A stretch of DNA of 64,000 bases from positions 84,912 through 148,911 of the forward strand of contig DASWNX010000018.1 of NCBI GenBank assembly GCA_036399055.1. Direction: 5' to 3'. Positions 1 through 9,524 of the stretch are shown in pieces. Below the pieces are notes generated by a model that saw only the letters and a list, made by a program, of their open reading frames with translations, ran no database searches and had not been told where the DNA came from. This DNA is from Jatrophihabitans sp. (GTDB lineage Bacteria; Actinomycetota; Actinomycetes; Mycobacteriales; Jatrophihabitantaceae). Position numbers and translations under genes: made by a program. The number at the start of each line of letters is the position of its first letter. The stretch's first letter is position 1.

Positions 1-39
1 CTCGCCCTATGACGGCATGCTCGACGCCCCCAAGCTCAC
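1..39. repeat. Imperfect direct repeat, copy A (thiG tail)
   Basis: This segment matches 840-878 at 34 of 39 positions, with an uninterrupted 17-bp core (tatgacggcatgctcga) at 8-24 and 847-863. The two copies enclose about 800 bp of lower-GC DNA. Both copies keep the same reading frame and end in a stop codon soon after. That is the pattern left when an element integrates in a gene's 3' end and brings a replacement tail. Confidence 0.7.
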
Positions 40-43
40 GTAG
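1..43 (+). CDS. 3' end of a thiG-like gene (partial)
   Basis: The window opens inside a reading frame of 13 codons plus TAG, ending SPYDGMLDAPKLT. The same tail recurs at 840-888, where it is preceded by AEASSP, the usual ending of thiazole synthase ThiG. With thiS, thiO and thiE next door, a ThiG C-terminus is the best reading. ThiG condenses deoxyxylulose phosphate, dehydroglycine and ThiS-thiocarboxylate into the thiazole ring. Only the tail is visible, so the identity is an inference. The body of the gene lies before the window. Confidence 0.45.
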   Translation, partial: SPYDGMLDAPKLT

Positions 44-839
44 ATCGACCTCTGGTTACCTGAGACGGCGTATCCCAGCTAATGGTCCCGTCCCTTTACC
101 CCGGACTCGACGTCTGTGAGGTCAGTCCACCGCGCGGCTCCGTAACAACCGCGCTTGGCTCACAGGCGGGCGTCTGCCGATGTGTTCAGCGTTCACATAT
201 CGGAGTGTCCGGTCTGGCGCTCGTCAAGGTCTTACAGAGGTACCTCATGTTCTCTCATCACACCCGCTGGAGCGTCGGGTTAGGTCGTGGTACATTTATC
301 GGGCGGACCTGCCCCACACACGTGGATCGGCAGGTCTAGCTTTTTGTCCGGCTCAGTCACATCGGTTGTGGCCCGCCGTTGACGTCGCTTCCGGTCAAAT
401 AAGTGTGATACCAATTCCAGGCCCATCGTTTGCCTGGGTGCCGCAGCAAGCTTTGGTAGGCGGTCCAGGCTGCGAAGTCAGCCATCTGCATCCACTGTGA
501 TGCGGTCGAGGACTGAAACATCGGATCTTCAATGATCGCTCGAGTATCCAATTTCAGAGCGCGGTGCGCGCTGTTGTAGCCACGGTCGGTGCCGTTCCCG
601 TCCAGGTGTCATGAAACAACCATGTGATCTCCCCTGCGATATCCATATGAGATGACCGTGCGACGACCAAAGCCGGCTGTCGAGCGGGCCTGGCGTACGT
701 ACTCAGCGCCACCGACCAGACGTCCTGGCGCAGCCCTAATCCCCAGCAATTCACTGGTGAGCCAGCGTAGCGATCTTGGACCTCACGACCACCGTGCATG
801 CGGCGCCTCGTCGCAGTCGCCAACCAAAGCTGAGGCGTC
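44..839. other. Lower-GC region without an intact gene
   Basis: About 800 bp with no intact coding sequence and visibly more A/T than the rest of the window. Its recognisable content is the DUF3800 remnant on the minus strand. I see no integrase, transposase, tRNA or terminal inverted repeats. It lies exactly between the two thiG-tail repeats, so it may be the remains of an integrated element. Confidence 0.5.
357..760 (-). pseudogene. Frameshifted remnant of a DUF3800 protein
   Basis: Reading leftward, one frame gives LVVARSSHMDIAGEITWLFHD (about 690-612). Near 612 the homology appears to jump to a second frame reading LDGNGTDRGYNSAHRALKLD and then SQWMQMADFAAWTAYQSLLR, ending at 357. The D-G-N-G-x-D segment followed by Q-M-A-D-F-x-A resembles the C-terminal part of DUF3800 proteins, a family of putative metal-dependent hydrolases often found on mobile elements. 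A TGA lies just upstream in the second frame, so the protein cannot be read continuously. The N-terminal half is not recognisable. The upstream boundary is approximate. Confidence 0.5.
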
Positions 840-888
840 CTCGCCGTATGACGGCATGCTCGAGGTGCCCAGGCTCACCGAGGGCTGA
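820..888 (+). pseudogene. Detached thiG-like C-terminal tail
   Basis: The frame reads TKAEASSPYDGMLEVPRLTEG then TGA at 886-888. AEASSP followed by a short variable tail is typical of ThiG C-termini. No ThiG body precedes it, so this is an orphan tail homologous to positions 1-43. It stops 5 bp before the convergent thiS stop codon. Before the lower-GC segment arrived, thiG probably converged directly on thiS here. Confidence 0.4.
840..878. repeat. Imperfect direct repeat, copy B (thiG tail)
   Basis: Partner of the repeat at 1-39, with 34 of 39 identical bases. The divergence of the two copies (five differences) suggests that one tail arrived from another strain with the element, rather than a recent local duplication. 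Confidence 0.7.
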
Positions 889-893
889 GGGTC

Positions 894-1094
894 TCAGCCG
901 CCCTGCACCGCTGTCACCACGTCTATCCGGTCGCCTGGCCGGACGGCGGTCGCGGGCCAGCTGCCGCGCGGCACCACCTCGCTGTTGAGCGCGACGGCGA
1001 TGCCGGTGTCGCGGTCGCTGATCTGGCCCACCAGCTCGGCCAGGCTCAGCTCGTCGGCTGCTTCGCGCTGCTGGCCGTTCACCGTGATCTGCAT
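894..1094 (-). CDS. thiS: Sulfur carrier protein ThiS
   Basis: A 66-residue ubiquitin-fold sulfur carrier for thiazole formation in thiamine biosynthesis. It starts MQITVNGQ, the usual first beta strand (x-I-x-V-N-G), and ends VVTAVQGG. The terminal Gly-Gly is adenylated by ThiF and thiocarboxylated before sulfur is passed to ThiG. Length matches the family (about 65). Its ATG lies inside the 3' end of thiO, so translation is probably coupled. It is the last gene of a leftward eamA-thiO-thiS unit. A neighbouring intact thiG on the same strand is missing. Confidence 0.93.
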   Translation of the reverse strand: MQITVNGQQREAADELSLAELVGQISDRDTGIAVALNSEVVPRGSWPATAVRPGDRIDVVTAVQGG

Positions 1095-2320
1095 GCGGGC
1101 TCCCAGTTCGTCAGGCCGGCCGGGACCGGGTCAGCCGTGGCGGGCTCGGTAGCCGGTTCGGTGGCTGTGGGCCGCTGCGGGGGCCGGTAGCCGGCGAACC
1201 GGTCGGGGGGAAACGGGCGCCACACCGGTGCGACCGGCTCGCCGTCGACCAGAGCGGCCACCGCCTCGGCCGTCAGCGCCGACAGCAGGATGCCGTTGCG
1301 GTAGTGCCCGGTCGCCAGCACCAGTCCGTCACAGACCTGGCCGAGGATCGGGCCGTTGTCCGGGGTGCCCGGACGCGATCCCGCCCGGGCCTCGACGAAG
1401 CCGAACTCCGAGCTGATCGGCAGCAGCTCGTAGGCGTTGCGCAGCAGCTCGTAGACGCCTCCCGCGGTCACGCCGGTGTCGTGGCCCTGCTGCTCGGAGG
1501 TGGCGCCGACCACCACCTCTCCGTCGGAGCGGGGGACCAGGTAGATCTCGCTGCCGCGCACGATCCCGCGCACGGTGCGGGTCAGCACCGGTCCGGCCGA
1601 GCGCAGCCGCTCGGGCACCGCCAGCCGCAGGATCTGGCCCTTCACCGGCTGCACCGGCACCTGCAGCAGCGAGCCGGTCGCGGCCCCGCCGCAGAGCACC
1701 ACGACGCCAGCGCGCAGCTCGGCGCCGGCGGACGTCCGGACTCCGTTGACCCGGTCGCCGGCGGAGCCCCACAGCAGGCCGCTGACCTCGGCGGTGACGA
1801 AGCGGACCCCGGCGGCCTCGGCGGCGCTGCGCAGCACCGTCAGGTAGCGGCGGTTGTCGACCGAGAGGTCATCGGCGGTCAGCACGCCGCCCCGGACGCC
1901 GGTGGCCAGGTAGGGCTCCAGCGCGCGGGCCGCGGCGCCGCTCAGCCGCTCGGCGCCCAGGCCCAGCCCGCGCCGGAACTCGGTCAACCGGTCCAACGCC
2001 GCCCGGTCATCGGCGTTGAAAGCCACCGCCAGGGTGCCCTCGGTCCGCAACCCCACGGGCTGCCCGGTGCGCTCCTGCAGCTCGGTGGCCAGTCGGCCGA
2101 ACGCCGGCACCGCGGCCAGGTTGAGCCGCGTCAGCTCGTCCTCGCCGAAGGCCGCCTCGCTGACCGGCGCCAGCATGCCGGCGGCTGCCCAACTGGCGTT
2201 GCGGCCGCTGCTGGCATCGACCACCCGCACCGTGACACCGCGCTCAGCCAATCGATAAGCCGCGGCCAGTCCGATCGCGCCGCCGCCGACCAGGAGTGCA
2301 TCGCCACGGTGCGCCGCCAT
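1079..2320 (-). CDS. thiO: Glycine oxidase ThiO
   Basis: FAD-dependent amine oxidase of the DAO family that converts glycine to dehydroglycine (iminoacetate) for ThiG. The protein of 413 residues begins MAAHRGDALLVGGGAIGLAA. This is the dinucleotide-binding GxGxxG region near the N-terminus, which is why I place the start at 2320 rather than at an upstream ATG at 2371. The C-terminal part has ARAGSRPGTPDNGPILG and the ATGHYRNGI signature typical of ThiO. The tail after residue 380 is Pro/Thr/Ala-rich and probably disordered. It overlaps thiS by 16 bp and follows the EamA gene by 10 bp. Confidence 0.93.
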   Translation of the reverse strand: MAAHRGDALLVGGGAIGLAAAYRLAERGVTVRVVDASSGRNASWAAAGMLAPVSEAAFGEDELTRLNLAAVPAFGRLATELQERTGQPVGLRTEGTLAVAFNADDRAALDRLTEFRRGLGLGAERLSGAAARALEPYLATGVRGGVLTADDLSVDNRRYLTVLRSAAEAAGVRFVTAEVSGLLWGSAGDRVNGVRTSAGAELRAGVVVLCGGAATGSLLQVPVQPVKGQILRLAVPERLRSAGPVLTRTVRGIVRGSEIYLVPRSDGEVVVGATSEQQGHDTGVTAGGVYELLRNAYELLPISSEFGFVEARAGSRPGTPDNGPILGQVCDGLVLATGHYRNGILLSALTAEAVAALVDGEPVAPVWRPFPPDRFAGYRPPQRPTATEPATEPATADPVPAGLTNWEPACRSR

Positions 2321-2330
2321 GCGGTCCAGG

Positions 2331-3359
2331 CTAGCCGAGCGGGGGCGGCTGGCTGGTCGGAGCAGGCCCACTCAAGGCCGGCCCGCCGGAGGCCTCGCCG
2401 GGCGGTCCGTCGAGGGGAGCCGCGCCGGCGTCGGGCTCACTGTCGCCAGCTTCGCCGGTCGCCTCGGGCCCGCGCGACCGGCCGGCTCTGCCGGTGGCCG
2501 AGCGGTTAGCCTCCAGGGTGGTGCCCGCGCTGGCCACCACCACCATGACGATCGCGGCAACGGTTCGAAGCTGCGGCCGCTGGCTGAGCACCAGCATGCC
2601 GGCCAGCGCGGCGAAAGCCGGCTCCAGGCTCATCAGCAGTCCGAAGCCGGCCGCTGACAACCGGCGCAGGGCTATCAGCTCCAGTGAGTACGGGATCAGA
2701 GAGGACAGCACCGCCACCCCTAGGCCCCCCAGCAGCACGTCCGGGCGCAGCAGCGCCGAGCCGCCGTCGGCGACTCCGGCCGGGAGCATCACCAGCGTCG
2801 CCAGGGTCAGGGCGATCGCCAGGCCGTCCAGCCCGGCGAAGCCTGAGCCGACCCGTTGGGACAGCAGGATGTAGGCAGCCCAGAAGGCGCCGGCCAGGGC
2901 GGCCAGCAGCAGCCCGACGAGGTCCAGGCTCTGGTGCGAGCCGCCGAAGGCCAGCAGCGCCACACCGCCGCCGGCCAGCGCCACCCAGAGCAGGTCGAGC
3001 ATTTTGCGGGAACCGGCGATGGCCACCCCGAGCGGCCCGATGAACTCGACCGTCGCCGCCGGTCCGAGCGGCAGCCGGTCCAGCGACTCGTAGAAGCTCC
3101 AGTTCATGCAGGCCAGCACCAGCCCGAAGCCCACTGCCGCCAGCAGGTCGCGGCGGGTCCGGCCACGCAGCCGGGGCCGGGTCAACGCCAGCAGGACCGC
3201 CGAGGCGAACGCCAGCCGCATCAGCACCACGCCGGCCGGACCGGCCTTGGCGAACAGGGTGTCGGCGAAGGCGGCGCCGAACTGCACCGAGGCGATGCCG
3301 ATCAGGATCAGGGCCTGCGGCGGAATGGCGTCGGTCCGCCCCGGTGGTCGCACGCTCAC
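2331..3359 (-). CDS. EamA/DMT-family transporter, RhtA-like
   Basis: Inner-membrane exporter or importer of the drug/metabolite transporter superfamily, about 342 residues with ten predicted membrane helices in two EamA repeats. Visible landmarks include the [21 protein letters not shown] segment typical of RhtA-like threonine/homoserine exporters and a second repeat ending [12 protein letters not shown]. The C-terminal 60 residues are Gly/Pro/Ala-rich and cytoplasmic. I chose GTG at 3359; the in-frame extension to 5267 runs antisense through thiE and gpgS and is spurious. The operon with thiO/thiS hints at an amino-acid or thiamine-precursor substrate, but the substrate cannot be told from sequence. 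Confidence 0.85.
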   Translation of the reverse strand: MSVRPPGRTDAIPPQALILIGIASVQFGAAFADTLFAKAGPAGVVLMRLAFASAVLLALTRPRLRGRTRRDLLAAVGFGLVLACMNWSFYESLDRLPLGPAATVEFIGPLGVAIAGSRKMLDLLWVALAGGGVALLAFGGSHQSLDLVGLLLAALAGAFWAAYILLSQRVGSGFAGLDGLAIALTLATLVMLPAGVADGGSALLRPDVLLGGLGVAVLSSLIPYSLELIALRRLSAAGFGLLMSLEPAFAALAGMLVLSQRPQLRTVAAIVMVVVASAGTTLEANRSATGRAGRSRGPEATGEAGDSEPDAGAAPLDGPPGEASGGPALSGPAPTSQPPPLG

Positions 3360-3458
3360 ATGCTCGCACCCCCGGCGACGCGCCGGTTCCAGACACCGCA
3401 GGTCAGCTCGGGGCCGGCGTCCGGCGGTCCTCGGACGCGGCGGTGGTTGGATGAGGCG

Positions 3459-4109
3459 ATGACCAAGCCCTCGCTGGCCGCTATGGCAACAGCCCGGTTG
3501 TACCTGTGCACCGACTCCCGGCGCGAACGCGGCGACCTGGCCGACTTCCTCGACGCGGTGCTGGCGAACGGGGTCGACATCGTCCAGCTGCGCGAGAAGA
3601 ACCTCGAAGCGGCCGACGAGCTCGCGGCGCTGGAGGTGATGGCCGACGCGTGCCGCAGGCATGCCAGGCTGCTGGCGGTCAACGACCGCGCCGACCTGGC
3701 GGTCGCGGCCGGCGCGGACGTGTTGCACCTGGGTCAGCGCGACCTGGCGCCGGCCACCGCCCGCCGGATCGTGGGCCCGGACGTGCTGATCGGCCTGAGC
3801 AGCCACAGCGTCGAGCAGGCCAGGGCCGCGGCGGCGGTGTCGGAGGTGGACTACTTCTGCCTGGGACCCATCTGGGCGACCCCGACCAAGCCGGGACGCC
3901 CGCACACCGGCCTGGCGCCGGTGGCCACGCTGGCGGCTGAGGAGGTGGCCCGACCCTGGTTCGGCATCGGCGGCATCGACGAGTCCAACCTCGACCTGGT
4001 GCTCGAGGCCGGCGCCCGCCGGGTCGTGGTGGTTCGGGTGCTGACCGAGGCCGCCGACCCGGCAGCGGTGGCAGCCCGGCTGGCCGGGCGGCTCACGGCG
4101 GCAGGCTGA
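3459..4109 (+). CDS. thiE: Thiamine phosphate synthase ThiE
   Basis: Joins hydroxymethylpyrimidine diphosphate and thiazole phosphate to give thiamine phosphate. The protein has 216 residues, the family norm, with a TIM-barrel pattern: LYLCTDSR (strand 1), DIVQLREKN (pyrimidine-diphosphate binding), [33 protein letters not shown] and WFGIGGI. ATG 3459 has GAGG just upstream; ATG 3483 is an alternative start. It is divergent from the eamA-thiO-thiS unit. I could not recognise a TPP riboswitch in the 100 bp between them. Confidence 0.93.
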   Translation: MTKPSLAAMATARLYLCTDSRRERGDLADFLDAVLANGVDIVQLREKNLEAADELAALEVMADACRRHARLLAVNDRADLAVAAGADVLHLGQRDLAPATARRIVGPDVLIGLSSHSVEQARAAAAVSEVDYFCLGPIWATPTKPGRPHTGLAPVATLAAEEVARPWFGIGGIDESNLDLVLEAGARRVVVVRVLTEAADPAAVAARLAGRLTAAG

Positions 4110-4190
4110 ACCGAGGCGCTTGCTTGAGTGAGGGGCCGCGACGCCTAGCGCGGTAGCGTCGAGCAGGTCAGACAGCGGAGGGGTGCCGGT

Positions 4191-5297
4191 ATGGATGTCG
4201 CCGCACGGCGATGGTTCGACTCGCACACCTTCGACGCGGCACGGTTCGGGCTCGCCGACCTGCTCAGGGCCAAGCGGCAGTCGGCTGACACCGTCAGCGT
4301 GGTGATCCCGGCGCGCGACGAGGCCGGGACCGTCGCGGCCGTGGTCAGCCAGATTCGCCAGGCGCTGATGGTCACCGGCCTGGTGGACGAGTTGATCGTC
4401 CTGGACTCCGACTCCACCGACGACACCGCGGCGGTGGCCCGGGCCGCGGGCGCGACCGTGTTCGCCGCCCGCGACATCGACACCGGCACACCGGTGAGCC
4501 CCGGCAAGGGCGAGGCGTTGTGGAAGTCGCTGTTCGTCACCAACGGTGATCTGCTGGTCTTCATCGACGCCGACCTGACCGAGTGGGGTCCGCACTTCGT
4601 GACCGGCCTGCTCGGGCCGTTGCTGACCGACCCGGACACCCTGCTGGTCAAAGGCTTCTACGACCGGCTGGCCGACGACCTGCCCGCGGAGCCGGCTGCC
4701 TCGCCGCCGAACGCCGCGCCGCAGGGCGGCCGGGTCACCGAGCTGGTCGCCCGGCCGTTGCTGAACCTCTACTGGCCCGAGCTGGCCGCTGTCGTGCAGC
4801 CGTTGGCCGGCGAGTGGGCCGTGCGACGCTCGCTGATCGAGTCGCTGCCCATCCCGGTCGGCTACGGCGTCGAGTTCGCCAGCCTGACCGACACCTGGCG
4901 CCTGCACGGCCTGCCGGCGATCGCCCAGGTCGACCTGGGCAGACGTGGGCATCGGCACCAGAACGTGCATGATCTGGGAGTGATGGCCGCCGAGATCCTG
5001 GCGACGGCGATGCGCCGGCTGCCGCTGGGTCGGTCCGGCGGGTCCGCGCAGGCGCCGCCGGGGCTGGCGCCGCCGGTCCAGGCGCGAGACCTGCAGCAGT
5101 ACGACCGCGGCACCCCGCAGGGCTGGCGCAGCCGCTCGGTGCCGGTGATCGAGCGCCCGGCCGCCCGGGGCAACGCGCGCTACCGGGCCCATGAGCAGCG
5201 GGCCCATGAGCAGCGGGCGCATGAGCAGCGGGCGCATGAGCAGCGGGCCCATGAGCAGCGGGCCCATGAGCAGACAGTGACCCGATGCTCGAGCTAG
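4191..5297 (+). CDS. gpgS: Glucosyl-3-phosphoglycerate synthase GpgS
   Basis: GT-A glycosyltransferase (family GT81) that makes glucosyl-3-phosphoglycerate, first step of methylglucose lipopolysaccharide or glucosylglycerate synthesis. It begins DVAARRWFDSHTF, then VVIPARDEAGTV, LDSDSTDDT, FIDADLTEW (D126-A-D128, metal/nucleotide site) and GYGVEFASL, all characteristic of GpgS. The catalytic part ends near residue 290. The remaining 78 residues are poorly conserved and finish in six tandem copies of a five-residue repeat, AHEQR. GGAGGGG precedes ATG 4191. The 3' end overlaps folP2 by 13 bp, as in the adjacent gpgS-folP2 pair of mycobacteria. Confidence 0.93.
   Translation: MDVAARRWFDSHTFDAARFGLADLLRAKRQSADTVSVVIPARDEAGTVAAVVSQIRQALMVTGLVDELIVLDSDSTDDTAAVARAAGATVFAARDIDTGTPVSPGKGEALWKSLFVTNGDLLVFIDADLTEWGPHFVTGLLGPLLTDPDTLLVKGFYDRLADDLPAEPAASPPNAAPQGGRVTELVARPLLNLYWPELAAVVQPLAGEWAVRRSLIESLPIPVGYGVEFASLTDTWRLHGLPAIAQVDLGRRGHRHQNVHDLGVMAAEILATAMRRLPLGRSGGSAQAPPGLAPPVQARDLQQYDRGTPQGWRSRSVPVIERPAARGNARYRAHEQRAHEQRAHEQRAHEQRAHEQRAHEQTVTRCSS
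5184..5275 (+). repeat. 15-bp tandem repeat, six copies, in gpgS
   Basis: The unit gggcccatgagcagc recurs with exact 15-bp spacing; ATGAGCAG begins at 5191, 5206, 5221, 5236, 5251 and 5266. Only one position varies (c/g before CATGAG). Because 15 is a multiple of three, copy-number change would lengthen or shorten the AHEQR tail of GpgS without a frameshift. Each copy also carries an ATG with a purine-rich stretch, just ahead of the folP2 start. Confidence 0.95.
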
Positions 5298-6145
5298 CCG
5301 GCCGCGGCTTCGAGCCGAGCGACCTGCTGATCATGGCGATCGTGAACCGGACGCCGGACTCCTTCTATGACCGCGGCGCCACCTACGCCTTCGACAAGGC
5401 CCTGGAGCGAGTGGCCGAGGTGGTCGCCGCCGGCGCTGAGATCGTCGACATCGGCGGTGTGAAGGCCGCGCCCGGCGACGAGGTCGACACCGAAGAGGAG
5501 ATCCGGCGCACGGTCGATTTCGTGGCCAGGGTGCGCGCGGACTTTCCCGACCTGATCATCTCGGTGGACACCTGGCGCCACGAGGTGGCCCGGGCCGTCT
5601 GCCAGGCCGGAGCGGATGTGCTCAACGACGCCTGGGGCGGCTATGACCCGCGGTTGGCCGAGGTGGCTGCCGAGTTCGACGCCGCGCTGGTCTGCACGCA
5701 CGCCGGTGGGGTGCAGCCGCGGACCAGGCCGCACCGGATCTTCTACGACGACGTGCTGGCCGACGTGCTGGATCGCACGGTCGCTCTCGCCGAGCGTGCG
5801 GTCGGCCTGGGGGTCTCGCGTCAGCGGATCATGATCGACCCGGGGCATGACTTCGGCAAGAACACCTGGCATTCACTGGAGGTGACCCGCCGGTTGAGCG
5901 AGATGGTGGCGACTGGCTGGCCGGTTCTGGTGTCGCTGTCGAACAAGGACTTCGTCGGCGAGGCGCTGGACCTGCCGTTGGACCAGCGGTTGCTGGGCAC
6001 CCTGGCGACCACCGCCATCTGCGCCTGGCAGGGGGCCATGGTGTTTCGCGCCCACAATGTGGCCGAGACCCGGCAGGTGCTCGACATGGTCGCCGCCATC
6101 CGAGGCAGCCAGCCGCCCCGGCGGGCCGTGCGGGGCCTGGCGTGA
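5285..6145 (+). CDS. folP2: Dihydropteroate synthase-like protein FolP2
   Basis: A 286-residue TIM-barrel protein of the pterin-binding family. It carries NRTPDSFYDRGATY near the N-terminus, DIGGVKAAPG in place of the usual DIGGES-TRPG signature, SVDTWRHEVA, NDAWGG and IDPGHDFGKN. The altered second signature and the position beside gpgS match mycobacterial FolP2, a paralogue for which dihydropteroate synthase activity has not been shown; the true FolP lies elsewhere. Its ATG lies 13 bp inside gpgS and its stop overlaps the next gene by GTGA, so the three genes form one coupled unit. The real substrate is unknown. Confidence 0.85.
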   Translation: MLELAGRGFEPSDLLIMAIVNRTPDSFYDRGATYAFDKALERVAEVVAAGAEIVDIGGVKAAPGDEVDTEEEIRRTVDFVARVRADFPDLIISVDTWRHEVARAVCQAGADVLNDAWGGYDPRLAEVAAEFDAALVCTHAGGVQPRTRPHRIFYDDVLADVLDRTVALAERAVGLGVSRQRIMIDPGHDFGKNTWHSLEVTRRLSEMVATGWPVLVSLSNKDFVGEALDLPLDQRLLGTLATTAICAWQGAMVFRAHNVAETRQVLDMVAAIRGSQPPRRAVRGLA

Positions 6146-6775
6146 TCGTCGGGGTCGCCGGCTGCCCGAACCCGCCGCTGTTGCTGCACGGTGTCACCGG
6201 CCGGCCGGTGGCCGAGGTGGAGCAGCTGCGGACCGCCTGCCTGGCCGCGATCGGCGAGCTGCTGGCAGCCGGGCCGAGCCGGCTGGTGGTGGTCGGCGGC
6301 GCGGCCAGGGGTGAGGACGACAAGGCGCTGAGCATCGTGGTCGGCCGGTTGCTGCTGAGCCAGGCCGGCTGCCGGCTGCCGATCGAGCACCTGGTGATCG
6401 CGGCTGACAGCCCCCCGGCGGACTGCCTGCGGGCCGGCCGGGCGCTGGCGGCCGGGGAGGAGGCGACCGGGCTGCTGGTGATGGCCGACGGCTCGGCTCG
6501 GCGCTCGCTGAAGGCGCCCGGCTACCTCGACGCCCGGGCCGCGCCGTTCGACGAGGGCGTCCGGGCATGCCTGAGCTCGGGCCGGCTGGCGGGCCTGGCC
6601 GATCTCGACCCGGTGCTGGCGGCCGAGCTGCTGGTCGCGGGCCGGGCGGCCTGGCAGGTGCTGGCCGGCGCCGTGGGTGAGGCGCCGGGCCGAGGCCATC
6701 TGCGCTACAGCGACGATCCATTCGGTGTGTGGTATCCGGTGTTCACCTGGGCACCCGCAAGTATGCTGAGCAAAA

Positions 6776-6795
<20 letters not shown>
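6142..6795 (+). CDS. Class III extradiol dioxygenase-like (LigB-like) protein
   Basis: The 217-residue product begins MIVGVAGCPNPPLLLHGVTG, matching the N-terminus of the actinobacterial LigB-like family (M-I-V-x-A-x-C-P-x-P-P-L-L), and ends near DPFGVWYPVFTW, also a family hallmark. True class III dioxygenases bind Fe(II) with two His and a Glu. The usual HP pair is CPNP here, so catalysis is uncertain. It overlaps folP2 by GTGA. The role in the gpgS-folP2 unit is unknown. In other actinobacteria relatives sit in tRNA-modification or housekeeping neighbourhoods, so the family probably has a non-aromatic substrate. Confidence 0.7.
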
Positions 6796-8133
<1,338 letters not shown>

Positions 8134-8136
8134 CCC

Positions 8137-8164
8137 GGCAGAGTCACTCGGGCAGAGTCACTCG
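8137..8164. repeat. 14-bp tandem duplication
   Basis: The sequence ggcagagtcactcg occurs twice in direct succession (8137-8150 and 8151-8164) in the spacer between hppD and the Lrp-type gene. I see no function. Confidence 0.9.
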
Positions 8165-8191
8165 AGCGGCGCGGTGAACAGAGGGGTGGCG

Positions 8192-8692
8192 GTGAGCAGG
8201 CGCGAGATCGATTCACTGGACGTGGCGATCGTGGCCGCCCTGCGAGACACCCCGCGAGCCGGCTACCTGGAGCTGTCCCGGCTGCTGCAGGTCTCCCGGG
8301 CCACCATCCAGGCGCGGCTGGACCGCTTGGAGCGCGACGGGGTGGTCTGCGGGTACGGCCCGGACATCGACCTGGCCGTCGCCGGCTACCCGGTGCTCGC
8401 GTTCGCCACGCTGGAGATAGCCCAGGGCCGGCTGGAGGAGGTGACCGCCGCGATCGCCGCCATCCCCTCTGTGGTCGAGGCCTTCGCCACCACCGGGCCT
8501 GGCGACGTGCACTGCCGGCTGGCCGCCAGCTCGCACGAGGACCTGCAGCGGGTGCTGCTCGAGGTCTCCCAGGTTCCGGGGGTGGCCCGCTCGACGTCGG
8601 TGATCGCGCTGAGCAGGCTGGTGCGGCATCGGCCGGTCGAGCTGCTCGAAGCCGGTGAGGTGCCGCACGCCAGCCGGACGGGCGCCCGCTAA
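8192..8692 (+). CDS. Lrp/AsnC-family transcriptional regulator
   Basis: About 166 residues: an N-terminal winged helix (IDSLDVAIVAALRDTPRAGYLELSRLLQVSRATIQARLDRLERDGVV) and a C-terminal RAM ligand-binding domain (PVLAFATLEIAQ through RSTSVIALS). This architecture senses amino acids or related metabolites. Starts are possible at GTG 8174, 8186 or 8192; the last has GAGGGG at a suitable distance. It follows hppD on the same strand, so it may control tyrosine catabolism, with tyrosine or an intermediate as ligand. This link is inferred from position only. Confidence 0.88.
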   Translation: MSRREIDSLDVAIVAALRDTPRAGYLELSRLLQVSRATIQARLDRLERDGVVCGYGPDIDLAVAGYPVLAFATLEIAQGRLEEVTAAIAAIPSVVEAFATTGPGDVHCRLAASSHEDLQRVLLEVSQVPGVARSTSVIALSRLVRHRPVELLEAGEVPHASRTGAR

Positions 8693-8729
8693 GTGCTCGG
8701 GAAACCCGTCCGGCCGGCCCACGGGTGGG

Positions 8730-9524
8730 TCAGCCTGCCGCGGTAGTGAACACCGGCAGGTAACCGCTGGACTGGCCGGTCCCGGTCGGGTGGTAGGACT
8801 TAGTGAGTTCGGAGTAGTTCAGCGAGTGCAGCCACTTGTCGCCGGAGCAGAGCTGGTGGCCGACGAACTTGCTGCGCACATCCGCGAAGACGAAGCCGTG
8901 CCCAATGGCGGAGTTCTTAATGATGTTGTCGACCAGATTGATGCCTTCATCGATCTTGGCCCGGGAGGTTTCGCTCAGCCCGACGCAGTACCAGACTCCC
9001 AGTTGGTAGAAGACCGGGTAGGACAGCACGACCACCCGGGCGTACGGGGCGCGGCTGCGAATGCCGTTGTAGGTGACGTTCAGCAAATTGGCCAGGTTGG
9101 CGTTGGCATAGGCCTCGGCCCTGTTCACCGCGGCGACGCATGCGGACTCGCTGTAGAGCACGCACGTGGTCATGATGTCGGAGAAGCCGACGTCGTTGCC
9201 GCCGACGGTGATGCTGACCAGGCCGGTCGACGAGCTGAGCGCCGACAGCTGGTTGGCGTTGACGTCGGTGGTCTTGGCTCCAGAGCAGGCCACCATCCGG
9301 TAGGAGCTCGGATGGTGGGCGGCGTTCCACAACCCCGGGTACGCGGTCGGGCTCTGCAGACAGCCGCCGGACTCGCTGCCGCTGCCCACGCCGGAGGAGT
9401 ACGAGTCGCCCAGAGCGACATAGCCACCAGTTATGGCGTTGGCTGGCGCTGCGGTGAGCAGCACCGTCATCACGATCGCCATCGCCGAACTGAAGGCGAC
9501 GACCAGTGGGCGCATTTTGAGCAT
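8730..9524 (-). CDS. Secreted SGNH/GDSL-family esterase or lipase
   Basis: A 264-residue exported hydrolase. The signal peptide MLKMRPLVVAFSSAMAIVMTV ends at a likely ANA cleavage site. The mature protein starts with GGYVALGDSYSSGVG (block I, nucleophile Ser), followed by ITVGGNDVGFSD (block III with Gly-Asn) and a C-terminal DxxH-type region (SLNYSELTKSYHPTGTGQ, catalytic His). The best relatives are the Streptomyces SGNH lipase/phospholipase A1 group with disulfide-forming Cys pairs, which are present here. The start at 9524 has CGGAGG upstream; the longer ATG at 9590 would put 22 residues before the signal peptide. Confidence 0.9.
   Translation of the reverse strand: MLKMRPLVVAFSSAMAIVMTVLLTAAPANAITGGYVALGDSYSSGVGSGSESGGCLQSPTAYPGLWNAAHHPSSYRMVACSGAKTTDVNANQLSALSSSTGLVSITVGGNDVGFSDIMTTCVLYSESACVAAVNRAEAYANANLANLLNVTYNGIRSRAPYARVVVLSYPVFYQLGVWYCVGLSETSRAKIDEGINLVDNIIKNSAIGHGFVFADVRSKFVGHQLCSGDKWLHSLNYSELTKSYHPTGTGQSSGYLPVFTTAAG

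Noticed and set aside
1304-2509. 401-codon plus-strand frame opposite thiO
   Set aside because: Gln/Arg/His/Gly-rich translation without domains; the complementary strand encodes the conserved ThiO protein.
3360-3458. Possible TPP riboswitch between eamA and thiE
   Set aside because: I could not find the thi-box elements (CTGAGA and ACCTGATC with a GG...CC stem) on either strand of this 99-bp spacer.
2331-5267. Long open frame of 978 codons on the minus strand
   Set aside because: Only the last third (from 3359) encodes the EamA transporter. The rest runs antisense to thiE and gpgS and is low-complexity Arg/Gln/His-rich, a GC-bias artefact.
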